Of a stretch of 13,726 nucleotides of DNA, positions 1 through 6,471 are shown piece by piece. Each line of letters opens with the position of its first letter. Position 1 is the first letter of the stretch. A program made the position numbers and the translations under genes. This DNA is from Bordetella parapertussis (GTDB lineage Bacteria; Pseudomonadota; Gammaproteobacteria; Burkholderiales; Burkholderiaceae_D), in NCBI GenBank assembly GCA_945867725.1, contig CAMBJI010000019.1, positions 1 through 13,726 of the forward strand, read 5' to 3'. Under the pieces are notes generated by a model. It saw only the letters and a list, made by a program, of their open reading frames with translations, was not told the origin of the DNA and made no database searches.

Positions 1-199
1 GAATGCGGCCTTCGTTTTCCCAGGAGAGCGCTGCGTAGTCGCCCACATTGGGGACCATCAGCTCATGGCCGGCATATTGCGGACCTTGCTGGAAAAGTTG
101 CTTTTTTTCTTTGTGCAGCAGAGCGTCATCGAAATAAACGCCTACCGGAAGTTGCGCTGTAGACCGCGCGAGTTTTGCGAGACTGGCCAGATCGGACAT
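1..199 (-). CDS. Rieske-type aromatic ring-hydroxylating oxygenase alpha subunit, N-terminal part (partial)
   Basis: The minus strand reads without a stop from an ATG at 199-197 to the window edge, giving 66 codons that begin MSDLASLAKLARSTAQLP and include YFDDALLHKEKKQLF, GHELMVPN and WENEGRI. A G-rich stretch (GGGGGTGGGG on the coding strand) sits immediately upstream and may serve as ribosome binding site. The pattern of a helix, YFD, a basic/Phe segment and 'Y.GHE.MVP..GDY' resembles the N-terminus of Rieske oxygenase alpha subunits just before the [2Fe-2S] domain. The Cys/His ligands would lie outside the window, so the family call is by resemblance only. It is transcribed divergently from the xseB operon across a 323-bp gap. 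Confidence 0.62.
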   Translation of the reverse strand, partial: MSDLASLAKLARSTAQLPVGVYFDDALLHKEKKQLFQQGPQYAGHELMVPNVGDYAALSWENEGRI

Positions 200-403
200 C
201 CCCACCCCCAAATTAATTTTCACCAACCTAAGAGAGAAAGAATCAGCAAAAACTTATTCAATCGAAAGAGAACAGTACTTTTTTGGACGAGATCGGGATT
301 ATACCCGCGGGCACAGTCCAGGTGGGGTATACGAAAAAACCAGACGTTCTGGTGACGAGTTCATGATGCGACGTGCCCTGTTGGCTAAAGTTCTTGATGG
401 TTT

Positions 404-432
404 TTGTCTAAAAATACTACTTTAACAATTAT
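404..432 (+). promoter_or_regulatory. Candidate sigma70 promoter for the xseB-ispA-dxs operon
   Basis: A -35-like TTGTCT (404-409) and a -10-like AATTAT (427-432) are separated by exactly 17 bases, upstream of xseB on the same strand. Both boxes are imperfect matches to TTGACA/TATAAT, and the surrounding DNA is AT-rich, so chance is a real possibility. It would give a 5' leader of roughly 85 bases. Confidence 0.3.
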
Positions 433-473
433 TTAAGCCGTTTTAACGCATACCGAGCGCGTATTCTCGTGGA

Positions 474-489
474 TGGGAAATCGCTTGCA
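474..489 (+). promoter_or_regulatory. Sigma54-like -24/-12 element upstream of xseB
   Basis: TGGGAA at 474-479 and TTGCA at 485-489 reproduce the RpoN consensus TGGCAC-N5-TTGCW with the invariant GG and GC at the required spacing. The C and the last C of the -24 box are not matched. It lies 33 bases before the xseB ATG. There is no visible activator site, and a housekeeping operon is an unexpected RpoN target, so this is a weak call. Confidence 0.22.
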
Positions 490-522
490 CTAAAATAGGC
501 TCCCCTTTTCAGGACCTGTGTC

Positions 523-783
523 ATGCCTAAAAAACCTGCATCTGAACCCGCCTCAGCATCATTTGAGTCCGCGATGGCGGAACTTGATCAACTGGTCGCC
601 AAAATGGAATCCGGCGAACTGCCGTTGGAAGCTTCTGTCGCTGCCTACAAGCGCGGCTCAGAGCTGGTTCAGTATTGCGCTGCTCAACTTGAGCGCGTTG
701 AAAAGCAAGTGAAAGTCCTTGAAGGTGACATGCTCAAACCATTCGCCACCGAGGATGAGGACGAAGAAGAGGACGAAGAATGA
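523..783 (+). CDS. xseB: Exodeoxyribonuclease VII small subunit
   Basis: Small subunit of exonuclease VII, which with the large XseA subunit degrades single-stranded DNA in both directions to oligonucleotides. The 86-residue product has the family signature: FESAMAELDQLVAKMESGEL at 14-33, then LEAS, Y.RG at 42-45, and a C-terminal helix with C52 and LERVEKQV. Length matches the usual 75-90 residues. It ends in an unusually acidic tail (residues 77-86, nearly all D/E). AGGA at 511-514 supports the ATG at 523. The TGA overlaps the next ATG as ATGA, so it is translationally coupled to ispA, a common arrangement in proteobacteria. Confidence 0.95.
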   Translation: MPKKPASEPASASFESAMAELDQLVAKMESGELPLEASVAAYKRGSELVQYCAAQLERVEKQVKVLEGDMLKPFATEDEDEEEDEE

Positions 784-1667
784 GTTCGGATTTCGCCGCA
801 TGGCGCGCCGCTGTGCAGGCTGACATGGAGGGCATGCTGCTTTCTTTTCTCCCACCAGCAACTCAACCGCCGCAGCGTTTGCATGAGGCTATGCAGTATG
901 CGGTGCTCGATGGCGGCAAGCGCGTGCGACCCTTGCTGGCCTTTGCAGCCGGCGAATTGTTTAATGCCCCGCGTGATGCCGTCGCGCGTGCAGCGGCTGC
1001 GGTTGAAATGATTCATGCGTATTCACTCGTACACGACGATATGCCCTGCATGGATGACGACGATCTGCGTCGTGGCAAACCAACCGTGCACAAGCAATAC
1101 GACGAAGCGACAGCGCTGCTGGTAGGAGACGCATTGCAGGCGCAAGCTTTTGAGGTGTTGACCGGTGCCGCGCTGGATGCCGAAAGCAAGATTGCGATGT
1201 TGACAACGCTGGCGCGTGCAGCAGGATCGTTGGGTATGTGCGGTGGACAGGCGATTGATCTGGCCTCCGTCGGGCTGGTTTTGTCGTTGGCGGAACTGGA
1301 GCAGATGCATCGACTCAAAACCGGTGCCTTACTTGAGGCTTCCGTCATGCTAGGCGCCATGGCCGGTAAAACACTCACCACGGCCGACACCGAAGCCCTG
1401 CGCGCCTATGCGGCCGCGATTGGGCTGGCGTTTCAGGTGGTAGACGATATTCTGGACGCCACGGCCGATTCGGCGACGCTGGGCAAGACGGCAGGCAAGG
1501 ATGCAGCGGATAATAAGCCCACTTATGTATCCATACTCGGCCACCAAGAGTCACTTGATCTGGCAGAGAAGTTGCGGCAGGATGCCCACAGTGCACTCGC
1601 GCCATTTGGGGATGGCGCACAGCGGCTCAAGAGCCTGGCCGATCTGATCGTGCATAGAAAAACCTGA
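780..1667 (+). CDS. ispA: (2E,6E)-farnesyl diphosphate synthase
   Basis: Cytoplasmic isoprenoid chain-elongation enzyme that condenses dimethylallyl and geranyl diphosphate with isopentenyl diphosphate to give farnesyl diphosphate for undecaprenyl, quinone and haem side chains. The 295-residue product carries GGKRVRP at 45-51, the first aspartate-rich motif DDMPCMD at 86-92 (followed by [10 protein letters not shown]), GGQ at 155-157, and the second aspartate-rich motif DDILD at 222-226, followed by GKTAGKD at 235-241. The two-residue insertion in the first motif and Y81 five residues ahead of it fit bacterial type II farnesyl synthases rather than longer-chain enzymes. Its start overlaps the xseB stop by 4 bp and dxs begins 10 bases after its stop, so the three are one operon. 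Confidence 0.95.
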   Translation: MSSDFAAWRAAVQADMEGMLLSFLPPATQPPQRLHEAMQYAVLDGGKRVRPLLAFAAGELFNAPRDAVARAAAAVEMIHAYSLVHDDMPCMDDDDLRRGKPTVHKQYDEATALLVGDALQAQAFEVLTGAALDAESKIAMLTTLARAAGSLGMCGGQAIDLASVGLVLSLAELEQMHRLKTGALLEASVMLGAMAGKTLTTADTEALRAYAAAIGLAFQVVDDILDATADSATLGKTAGKDAADNKPTYVSILGHQESLDLAEKLRQDAHSALAPFGDGAQRLKSLADLIVHRKT

Positions 1668-1677
1668 GACACCCACT

Positions 1678-3546
1678 ATGGACTTATTAAAAAAAATAAA
1701 CGAACCTGCCGCGCTGCGCAGCCTCTCGCGCGCTGAACTCAAAACGCTGGCTGACCAGCTGCGTACCTATTTGCTGGAGTCAGTATCCAAGACCGGTGGC
1801 CATTTGTCGTCCAATCTCGGCACGGTCGAACTGACGATAGCGCTGCACTATGTTTTCAATACACCCGAAGACAGAATAGTTTGGGATGTTGGCCATCAGA
1901 CCTATCCGCACAAGATTCTCACGGGGCGACGTGACCGCATGCCAACCCTGCGTCAGCAGCACGGCTTGTCCGGTTTTCCGCGTCGAGATGAAAGTCCCTA
2001 CGACACTTTTGGTACTGCGCATTCGTCGACGTCCATCTCTGCAGCGTTGGGTATGGCACTTGCTGCCCGCACCAAAAAAGAAGACCGTCACTCAGTCGCA
2101 GTGATTGGTGATGGCGCGATGACGGCCGGCATGGTGTTCGAAGCCTTGAACAACACGGGTATTTACGATGACATCAAAATGCTCGTTGTCCTCAATGATA
2201 ACGACATGTCCATCTCACCACCCGTCGGCGCGCTCAATCGTTATCTCGCGCGGCTGATGTCGGGCAAGTTTTATGCAGCCGCCAAGAACATGGGTAAATC
2301 GGTTTTGCCGCCTTCCATGTTTGAAATCGCCAAGCGATTCGAAGAGCACGCCAAAGGCATGCTCGTACCGGCAACGCTGTTTGAAGAATTCGGTCTCAAT
2401 TACATTGGCCCTATCGACGGGCATGATCTTGATTCACTGATACCCACGCTGCAAAACCTGAAAAATCTCGACGGTCCTCAGTTTCTGCATGTGGTCACGA
2501 AAAAAGGTCAGGGCTACAAGATGGCCGAGGCCGATCCGGTGCTCTACCACGGCCCCGGCAAATTTAATCCCACCGAAGGCATCAAGCCCGCCGCTGCCAG
2601 CAAGATGACCTACACGCAAGTGTTCGGTGACTGGCTTTCGGACATGGCAGCTGTCGACGAGAAGTTGATTGGTATTACGCCCGCCATGCGCGAAGGTTCT
2701 GGCATGGTGAAGTTTGAACAGAAATATCCGGAGCGTTATTACGATGTCGGTATCGCTGAGCAGCATGCGGTCACCTTTGCCGCAGGTCTGGCCTGCGAAG
2801 GACTCAAGCCGGTGTTGGCGATTTATTCCACCTTTTTGCAGCGCGGTTACGATCAATTAATTCATGACGTCGCGCTGCAAAACCTGGATGTGACATTTGC
2901 ACTCGATCGCGCCGGACTCGTGGGTGCCGATGGTGCAACGCATGCCGGTAATTACGACATGGCTTTTCTGCGCTGCATACCGAATATGGTGGTGATGGCA
3001 GCGAGCGATGAAAACGAATGTCGGCAAATGCTGACGACCGCTTATCGCTATGTCGGCCCGGCGGCAGTGCGCTACCCGCGTGGTGCTGGCACAGGCGTCG
3101 CAGTGGCACCTGAACTCACCGACATCCCTCTGGGTAAAGGCGAGATTCGTCGCAAAGGTAAACAGGTTGCGCTGCTGGCATTTGGCACCATGGTCGCGCC
3201 CGCATTGCAGGCCGGAGAAACGCTCAATGCGACAGTCGCCAATATGCGTTTCATCAAGCCGCTTGATGCAGCGCTCGTGGCTGAGCTGGCTGCAAGTCAT
3301 GATTTGCTGGTAACGATCGAAGAAGGCTGCGTGATGGGTGGCGCAGGTTCAGCGGTGGCGGAAGCGCTCGCTGCGGCAGGAATTGTTAAACCCTTGTTGC
3401 AACTCGGTCTGCCGGATCAGTTTATTGATCACGGCGATGCACAGCAACTGCTCGCGCAATGCGGGTTGGATGGTGAAGGGATTGCCGCATCGGTCACGCA
3501 GCGTCTCGGCAAAACTGAACCAAGATTGGTCGTCAATAATTCATAG
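1678..3546 (+). CDS. dxs: 1-deoxy-D-xylulose-5-phosphate synthase
   Basis: Thiamine-diphosphate enzyme that joins pyruvate and glyceraldehyde-3-phosphate to form DXP, the first step of the MEP isoprenoid pathway; with ispA downstream in the pathway, the operon links precursor supply and use. The product is 622 residues, close to the E. coli length of about 620. Visible features: [12 protein letters not shown] with catalytic-type His42; the ThDP/Mg site GDGAMTAG (144-151) ending at LNDNDMSIS (172-180); the transketolase-type GIAEQHAV with E361; and FLQRGYDQ and [13 protein letters not shown] in the pyrimidine-binding domain. The ATG at 1678 follows ispA by 10 bases. A strong terminator follows 32 bases after the stop, so this is the last gene of the operon. 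Confidence 0.97.
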   Translation: MDLLKKINEPAALRSLSRAELKTLADQLRTYLLESVSKTGGHLSSNLGTVELTIALHYVFNTPEDRIVWDVGHQTYPHKILTGRRDRMPTLRQQHGLSGFPRRDESPYDTFGTAHSSTSISAALGMALAARTKKEDRHSVAVIGDGAMTAGMVFEALNNTGIYDDIKMLVVLNDNDMSISPPVGALNRYLARLMSGKFYAAAKNMGKSVLPPSMFEIAKRFEEHAKGMLVPATLFEEFGLNYIGPIDGHDLDSLIPTLQNLKNLDGPQFLHVVTKKGQGYKMAEADPVLYHGPGKFNPTEGIKPAAASKMTYTQVFGDWLSDMAAVDEKLIGITPAMREGSGMVKFEQKYPERYYDVGIAEQHAVTFAAGLACEGLKPVLAIYSTFLQRGYDQLIHDVALQNLDVTFALDRAGLVGADGATHAGNYDMAFLRCIPNMVVMAASDENECRQMLTTAYRYVGPAAVRYPRGAGTGVAVAPELTDIPLGKGEIRRKGKQVALLAFGTMVAPALQAGETLNATVANMRFIKPLDAALVAELAASHDLLVTIEEGCVMGGAGSAVAEALAAAGIVKPLLQLGLPDQFIDHGDAQQLLAQCGLDGEGIAASVTQRLGKTEPRLVVNNS

Positions 3547-3578
3547 AAAAATTGCATGGCTTGTTTTTAAAAGATGAG

Positions 3579-3612
3579 AAAAAAACGACGCTTCGGCGTC
3601 GTTTTTTTTTTT
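3579..3612 (+). terminator. Rho-independent terminator after dxs
   Basis: A perfect 6-bp GC stem, CGACGC (3586-3591) pairing with GCGTCG (3596-3601), closes a stable TTCG tetraloop. It is flanked by seven A's on the left and eleven T's on the right, which extend the stem. The A-run also makes it usable on the opposite strand. It insulates ank1 from dxs read-through, so ank1 needs its own promoter. Confidence 0.95.
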
Positions 3613-3624
3613 GCGCGTTCCGTG

Positions 3625-3652
3625 TGAACAATAGGGATTATTTGGTTACTTA
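3625..3652 (+). promoter_or_regulatory. Hrp-box-like (ECF sigma) promoter of ank1
   Basis: TGAACA (3625-3630), 15 bases, then TTACTTA (3646-3652), with GG immediately before TTAC. The same arrangement with identical spacing precedes ank2 and the orphan at 12419. Ungapped over 32 bases, this copy matches the 12316-12347 copy at 22 positions. The form resembles the HrpL consensus GGAACC-N15/16-CCACnnA, with TT replacing CC in the -10 block. It ends 52 bases before the ank1 ATG and lies just after the dxs terminator, as expected for an independent promoter. The match between genes is seen directly; recognition by an HrpL- or BtrS-like sigma factor is inference. Confidence 0.65.
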
Positions 3653-3704
3653 ACTGGGCATTGCTTATAAGCATCAACCCTGACATCGTTATGAAAGCCC
3701 GATC

Positions 3705-6125
3705 ATGAGCCCCTACTCGTCCAATACTTCATCAAGCAATCCCGATATCCAACAACAGTATGCGCAGCAGCAAGCAGAACAGCAGCAAGCAGAACAGCGG
3801 CGTGCCGCACGGCAGCAAGCAGAACAGCAGCGTGCCGCACAGAACCCGCCAGTGGATGCACCCCCCGAACAGGCACCGCGCATGGTGCAGCGCAATCGGC
3901 AGCAGCAGGACGCAGTGCGCGACGAGATGGACATTGATACCGGTGACGACGATGTCCGCGCACCAAAGCGCAAGCGGGAAGAAGCGGGTGAGCCGATGGA
4001 AGGCGAAGACAGGGCCACCAAAAAAGGGCGGCTCGATCCGCCACCGGAAGCGGGGCCCGATGTGCGCTTAGTGGCGCGCGGCGATGTGGCAGCTGTTGGG
4101 CCCTTGCCGGCAAAGCCAGCAGTGCCTGTTACACCCGAGGCGCTGAAGCAGGCCATCAAATCGAACGACCTGGAGACGGCCAAGGGTCTACTCGCAACCA
4201 GACAGATTGATCTCAATGAAGAAATATTGTATGGACACAAGAGCGCGCTGATGGTTGCCGCAAAATACGGCCGTACCGAAATGGTATCGCTCTTGCTCGA
4301 CTATGGTGCTGACATCGATACATCCGATTCCAACGGCGAAACAGCGCTGATATACGCCGCGGAGAACGGCCATGCCGAAGTGATTAGCCTTTTAATCGAA
4401 AAAGGGGCGAATATTCATGTGCATAACTGTGACGGTCACACCGTGCTGACCTTTAAAGTCATAGAGGGAAATATAGCGATGGTGAAGCAGCTGATTAAAT
4501 TGGGCGCTAAAGTCAATCTCGTCGATGCGGACGGTAAGACACCACTGCTATTCGCTGCGGAGAAAGGTCATGCCGAAATATTTGCGCTACTGCTGGATGC
4601 CGGCGCGGATATTCATGCGAAAGACCATAACGGAGATACGGTACTGATGTACGTCGCTAGTTGGGGTAATGTGACGATCATGCAGAAGCTGTTGACCCCG
4701 AAGCCCGACGTCGCTGTTAATGTCAATGCCATCAATAAGCTGGGTATAACAGCGCTGATATTCGCTCTTCATGAAGGTCATGTCGAAGTGGCTTCCATGT
4801 TGATCGAAGCCGGCGCATCGGTTCATATAGTCGATGAGTATGGCAAAACGGTACTGATGGGGGCCGTTATTCTGCGTAATGTGGCAATTGTGGAGAAGCT
4901 GTTGGCTTTGGGTGTCGATGTTAATGCCGGCCCTAAAAATAGCCGGACGGCGCTGACGTTGGCCGTAATATGCGACCAGATAGACATCGTCAAGTTATTG
5001 CTCAAACACGGTGCCCGGGTCGAGAATGAGACGCTAAACGCCCTCACGTTAGGGGACATTCCTACCCTTGAACTACTGCTCGCTTATGGCGGAGAGCCAG
5101 GCGAGACGAAGCTTACGCCACCTCCGCTGGTGAGCGACATGCTGATGCATCGGGCACTGTTGAAACCGGAAGTGGACGCCGCTGCTCTTACGTTGGTGTC
5201 ACTTTACGATACCTCACTCTCTGTAATGCCAGAGATCAGTGCAAACAGGGCCGTACATGAAGAGCTCGCGCACATATTTGAGGGGCTGAAAATCTGCAGC
5301 CCGATTACGATCAACATTAATAAACAGCTGATTGATTCCGGCAGGCTGTGGCAGGCGCTGGCCGGCATCGGCAGTCCAATCCGTCATGAGCAAAAATCGA
5401 TGGCGATCGCCGGACTACTGGCCACGCTGGAGGGTTGGGTCCAGAGTTGGCCAAAGGACTGGACACCCTATCAGGGGGCGGGTTTGAGCGAACTGGGCGA
5501 GGCAAAGCTGACGGCACTGGTCAAGCTGCAGGCCGAAAAGCTCGCAGGGCTTGGTGAACAGGCGGAAATGAAACTGGCCGGCGGTCTCGAGACGCTCCTG
5601 CTGGAGTGTACGCAGCACACGCAAGTGAAAAATGGTGCGCTGGTCGTCGATGAAACAAGGTTGACAGCACATCTGAAAGGAAAGCTAGGTCTGTATGGTC
5701 CGCTGGCAGATCAGGTAACGCTTGCATGGACTACTGCCGTGCGCAACCAGCAGCAAATGATCCTGCCGGCGATAGCCCCGGCCCAACAGCGCCTGCTGGC
5801 GCAACGCAGAGAGTATGAATTAGGTGACATGGAGCTCAATTGGGACGAGATGCTGGATTTGGTCGGACCCGATACGTGGAATCAGGATAATCAGGTCAGC
5901 ACCTTACAGTCTGTATTTGACGAACAAGCCAGCGAGAGCGCGGCAGGACAGGCCTTGCTGGCTGCGTTCGGGCGGGCACTCAAACAAATCGATGGTGTTG
6001 CTGCCGGGTCGCTATTACGAACGTCAACGCTGGAAGGGGAGCAAGCCGGTCTCTATGCCGACCTGATGTACCGTCAGCTGTATATGCTGATGCAGTTTGC
6101 AGATCAGGCAAGCGTAGTGTCGTAG
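3705..6125 (+). CDS. Large ankyrin-repeat protein with Gln-rich N-terminus; candidate secreted effector (ank1)
   Basis: 806 residues. Residues 1-15 are Ser/Asn/Thr/Pro-rich and 16-70 Gln/Ala/Arg-rich; there is no Sec signal peptide or membrane segment. Basic patches PKRKR (87-91) and TKKGR (105-109) resemble a bipartite nuclear localisation signal. Eight ankyrin repeats of about 33 residues run from 178 to about 442 (for example TALIYAAENGHAEVISLLI), plus a degenerate leading unit (144-175) and a short half repeat to 463. The fifth repeat holds a 4-residue insertion. The last ~340 residues are helical and unlike any domain I recognise. Ankyrin arrays bind proteins, and in bacteria they are common in host-directed effectors. 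The Hrp-box-like promoter and polar N-terminus support type III secretion, but this is inference. It ends 5 bases before an adenosyltransferase remnant on the other strand. No strong Shine-Dalgarno is seen at the chosen ATG. Confidence 0.85.
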   Translation: MSPYSSNTSSSNPDIQQQYAQQQAEQQQAEQRRAARQQAEQQRAAQNPPVDAPPEQAPRMVQRNRQQQDAVRDEMDIDTGDDDVRAPKRKREEAGEPMEGEDRATKKGRLDPPPEAGPDVRLVARGDVAAVGPLPAKPAVPVTPEALKQAIKSNDLETAKGLLATRQIDLNEEILYGHKSALMVAAKYGRTEMVSLLLDYGADIDTSDSNGETALIYAAENGHAEVISLLIEKGANIHVHNCDGHTVLTFKVIEGNIAMVKQLIKLGAKVNLVDADGKTPLLFAAEKGHAEIFALLLDAGADIHAKDHNGDTVLMYVASWGNVTIMQKLLTPKPDVAVNVNAINKLGITALIFALHEGHVEVASMLIEAGASVHIVDEYGKTVLMGAVILRNVAIVEKLLALGVDVNAGPKNSRTALTLAVICDQIDIVKLLLKHGARVENETLNALTLGDIPTLELLLAYGGEPGETKLTPPPLVSDMLMHRALLKPEVDAAALTLVSLYDTSLSVMPEISANRAVHEELAHIFEGLKICSPITININKQLIDSGRLWQALAGIGSPIRHEQKSMAIAGLLATLEGWVQSWPKDWTPYQGAGLSELGEAKLTALVKLQAEKLAGLGEQAEMKLAGGLETLLLECTQHTQVKNGALVVDETRLTAHLKGKLGLYGPLADQVTLAWTTAVRNQQQMILPAIAPAQQRLLAQRREYELGDMELNWDEMLDLVGPDTWNQDNQVSTLQSVFDEQASESAAGQALLAAFGRALKQIDGVAAGSLLRTSTLEGEQAGLYADLMYRQLYMLMQFADQASVVS
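3765..3840 (+). repeat. Short tandem repeats coding the Gln/Ala-rich N-terminus of ank1
   Basis: Two adjacent 30-bp units, 3781-3810 and 3811-3840, match at 28 of 30 positions, and a related CAGCAAGCAGAAC unit precedes them (from about 3767). Units are multiples of 3, so copy-number change would keep the frame and lengthen or shorten the QQQAEQ tract. Confidence 0.8.
4338..4943 (+). repeat. Diverged dimeric ankyrin repeats in ank1 (three ~198-bp units)
   Basis: Alternate ankyrin repeats resemble each other more than their neighbours. Odd units (residues 212-244, 278-310, 348-380) share GH.E...LL..GA.IH..D..G, while even units (245-277, 311-347, 381-413) share TVL.......N.AIV.KL and a VN block. 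This indicates duplication by pairs of repeats (three two-repeat units of 66, 70 and 66 residues), now strongly diverged in DNA. Confidence 0.65.
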
Positions 6126-6130
6126 TTCAC

Positions 6131-6247
6131 TTAGGCGCGTTGTCGACCTTTTTCCCACAACACATCACCACCGCCCGCGTGGCGGTTCAGCACCCGCGCC
6201 AGTACAAACAGCAAGTCAGACAAGCGATTTACATACTGGCGTGGCTA
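6131..6247 (-). pseudogene. 3'-end remnant of a PduO-type cob(I)alamin adenosyltransferase gene
   Basis: Read on the minus strand, codons just before a TAA at 6133-6131 encode PRQYVNRLSDLLFVLARVLN and then RHAGGGDVLWEKGRQRA. This aligns end to end with the C-terminus of the intact gene at 9177-9731. By hand count 32 of 37 residues are identical but only about 82 of 114 bases, so most changes are synonymous. Upstream of the proline the frame hits TAG (6247-6245), where the intact gene has a Gln codon, and homology disappears. The remnant therefore comes from a diverged, once functional copy cut near 6247. It lies 5 bases past the ank1 stop, converging with it, and marks a recombination junction. 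Confidence 0.88.
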
Positions 6248-6351
6248 CGCCATCGAATCGACAATCGGGCTCATAAAAACCTATGGCAAGCTCGATCGTA
6301 GCTTGCAGCCCAAGTAGTTTGTCCGTTCAGATTGTCATCGTTTGCTTGTTG
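6248..6351. other. Spacer between the remnant and the ancestral ank2 end
   Basis: About 100 bp with no coding signal seen. It begins where homology to the adenosyltransferase stops, so it contains one side of the junction. Its only clear structure is the inverted repeat at 6286-6306. Confidence 0.5.
6275..6306 (-). terminator. Possible terminator of ank2
   Basis: A perfect 7-bp inverted repeat, GCAAGCT (6286-6292) with AGCTTGC (6300-6306), encloses a 7-base loop containing the palindrome CGATCG. On the minus strand it is followed, after 6 bases, by five T's (complement of 6275-6279). It lies about 45 bases past the ancestral ank2 stop, in the right place to end that transcript, but the T-run is displaced, so efficiency is doubtful. 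Confidence 0.4.
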
Positions 6352-6471
6352 TTAAGTGCGGTATTTCTGCAGTAACGCGAGTAGCGCGGTATTCACCTCA
6401 TTTGAGTCTTTGATCTCGATGATGTCAAATACTGTCATGTGGCCTTCGTTGGTTTGTTTGATATCAGTACC
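6352..6471 (-). pseudogene. Out-of-frame former C-terminus of ank2
   Basis: Immediately past the ank2 TGA, an overlapping minus-strand frame stays open for 39 codons to a TAA at 6354-6352. It encodes GTDIKQTNEGH followed by TVFDIIEIKDSNEV and ALLALLQKY. This is what should follow the last ank2 ankyrin helix (QAFFD): 'GTDIKQ' fits the GA.I loop and the remainder forms a plausible capping helix pair. A one-base gain or two-base loss beside 6472-6475 would explain the break, for example FDAGTDI becoming FDRY-stop. The tail is listed separately because it is not in the current reading frame. Confidence 0.7.

Larger units (their letters stand above)
200..522. other. Divergent intergenic region between the Rieske-type gene and xseB
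   Basis: This 323-bp stretch separates two divergent genes and must hold promoters for both. No credible gene was seen; the short plus-strand frame starting at 65 only antisenses the Rieske-type gene. It is A/T-rich and poly-T/poly-A rich in places. Visible candidates are a 7-bp inverted repeat (300-306 with 325-331), a sigma70-like pair (TTGTCT at 404-409, AATTAT at 427-432, 17-bp spacer) and a sigma54-like element at 474-489. AGGA at 511-514 lies 8 bases ahead of the xseB start and is a good ribosome binding site. Confidence 0.6.

Noticed and set aside
3703..4240. Two minus-strand frames opposite the ank1 N-terminus
   Set aside because: They are translations of the antisense of the CAG-type tandem repeats (Cys/Ala/Leu-rich low complexity) and overlap a well-supported gene.
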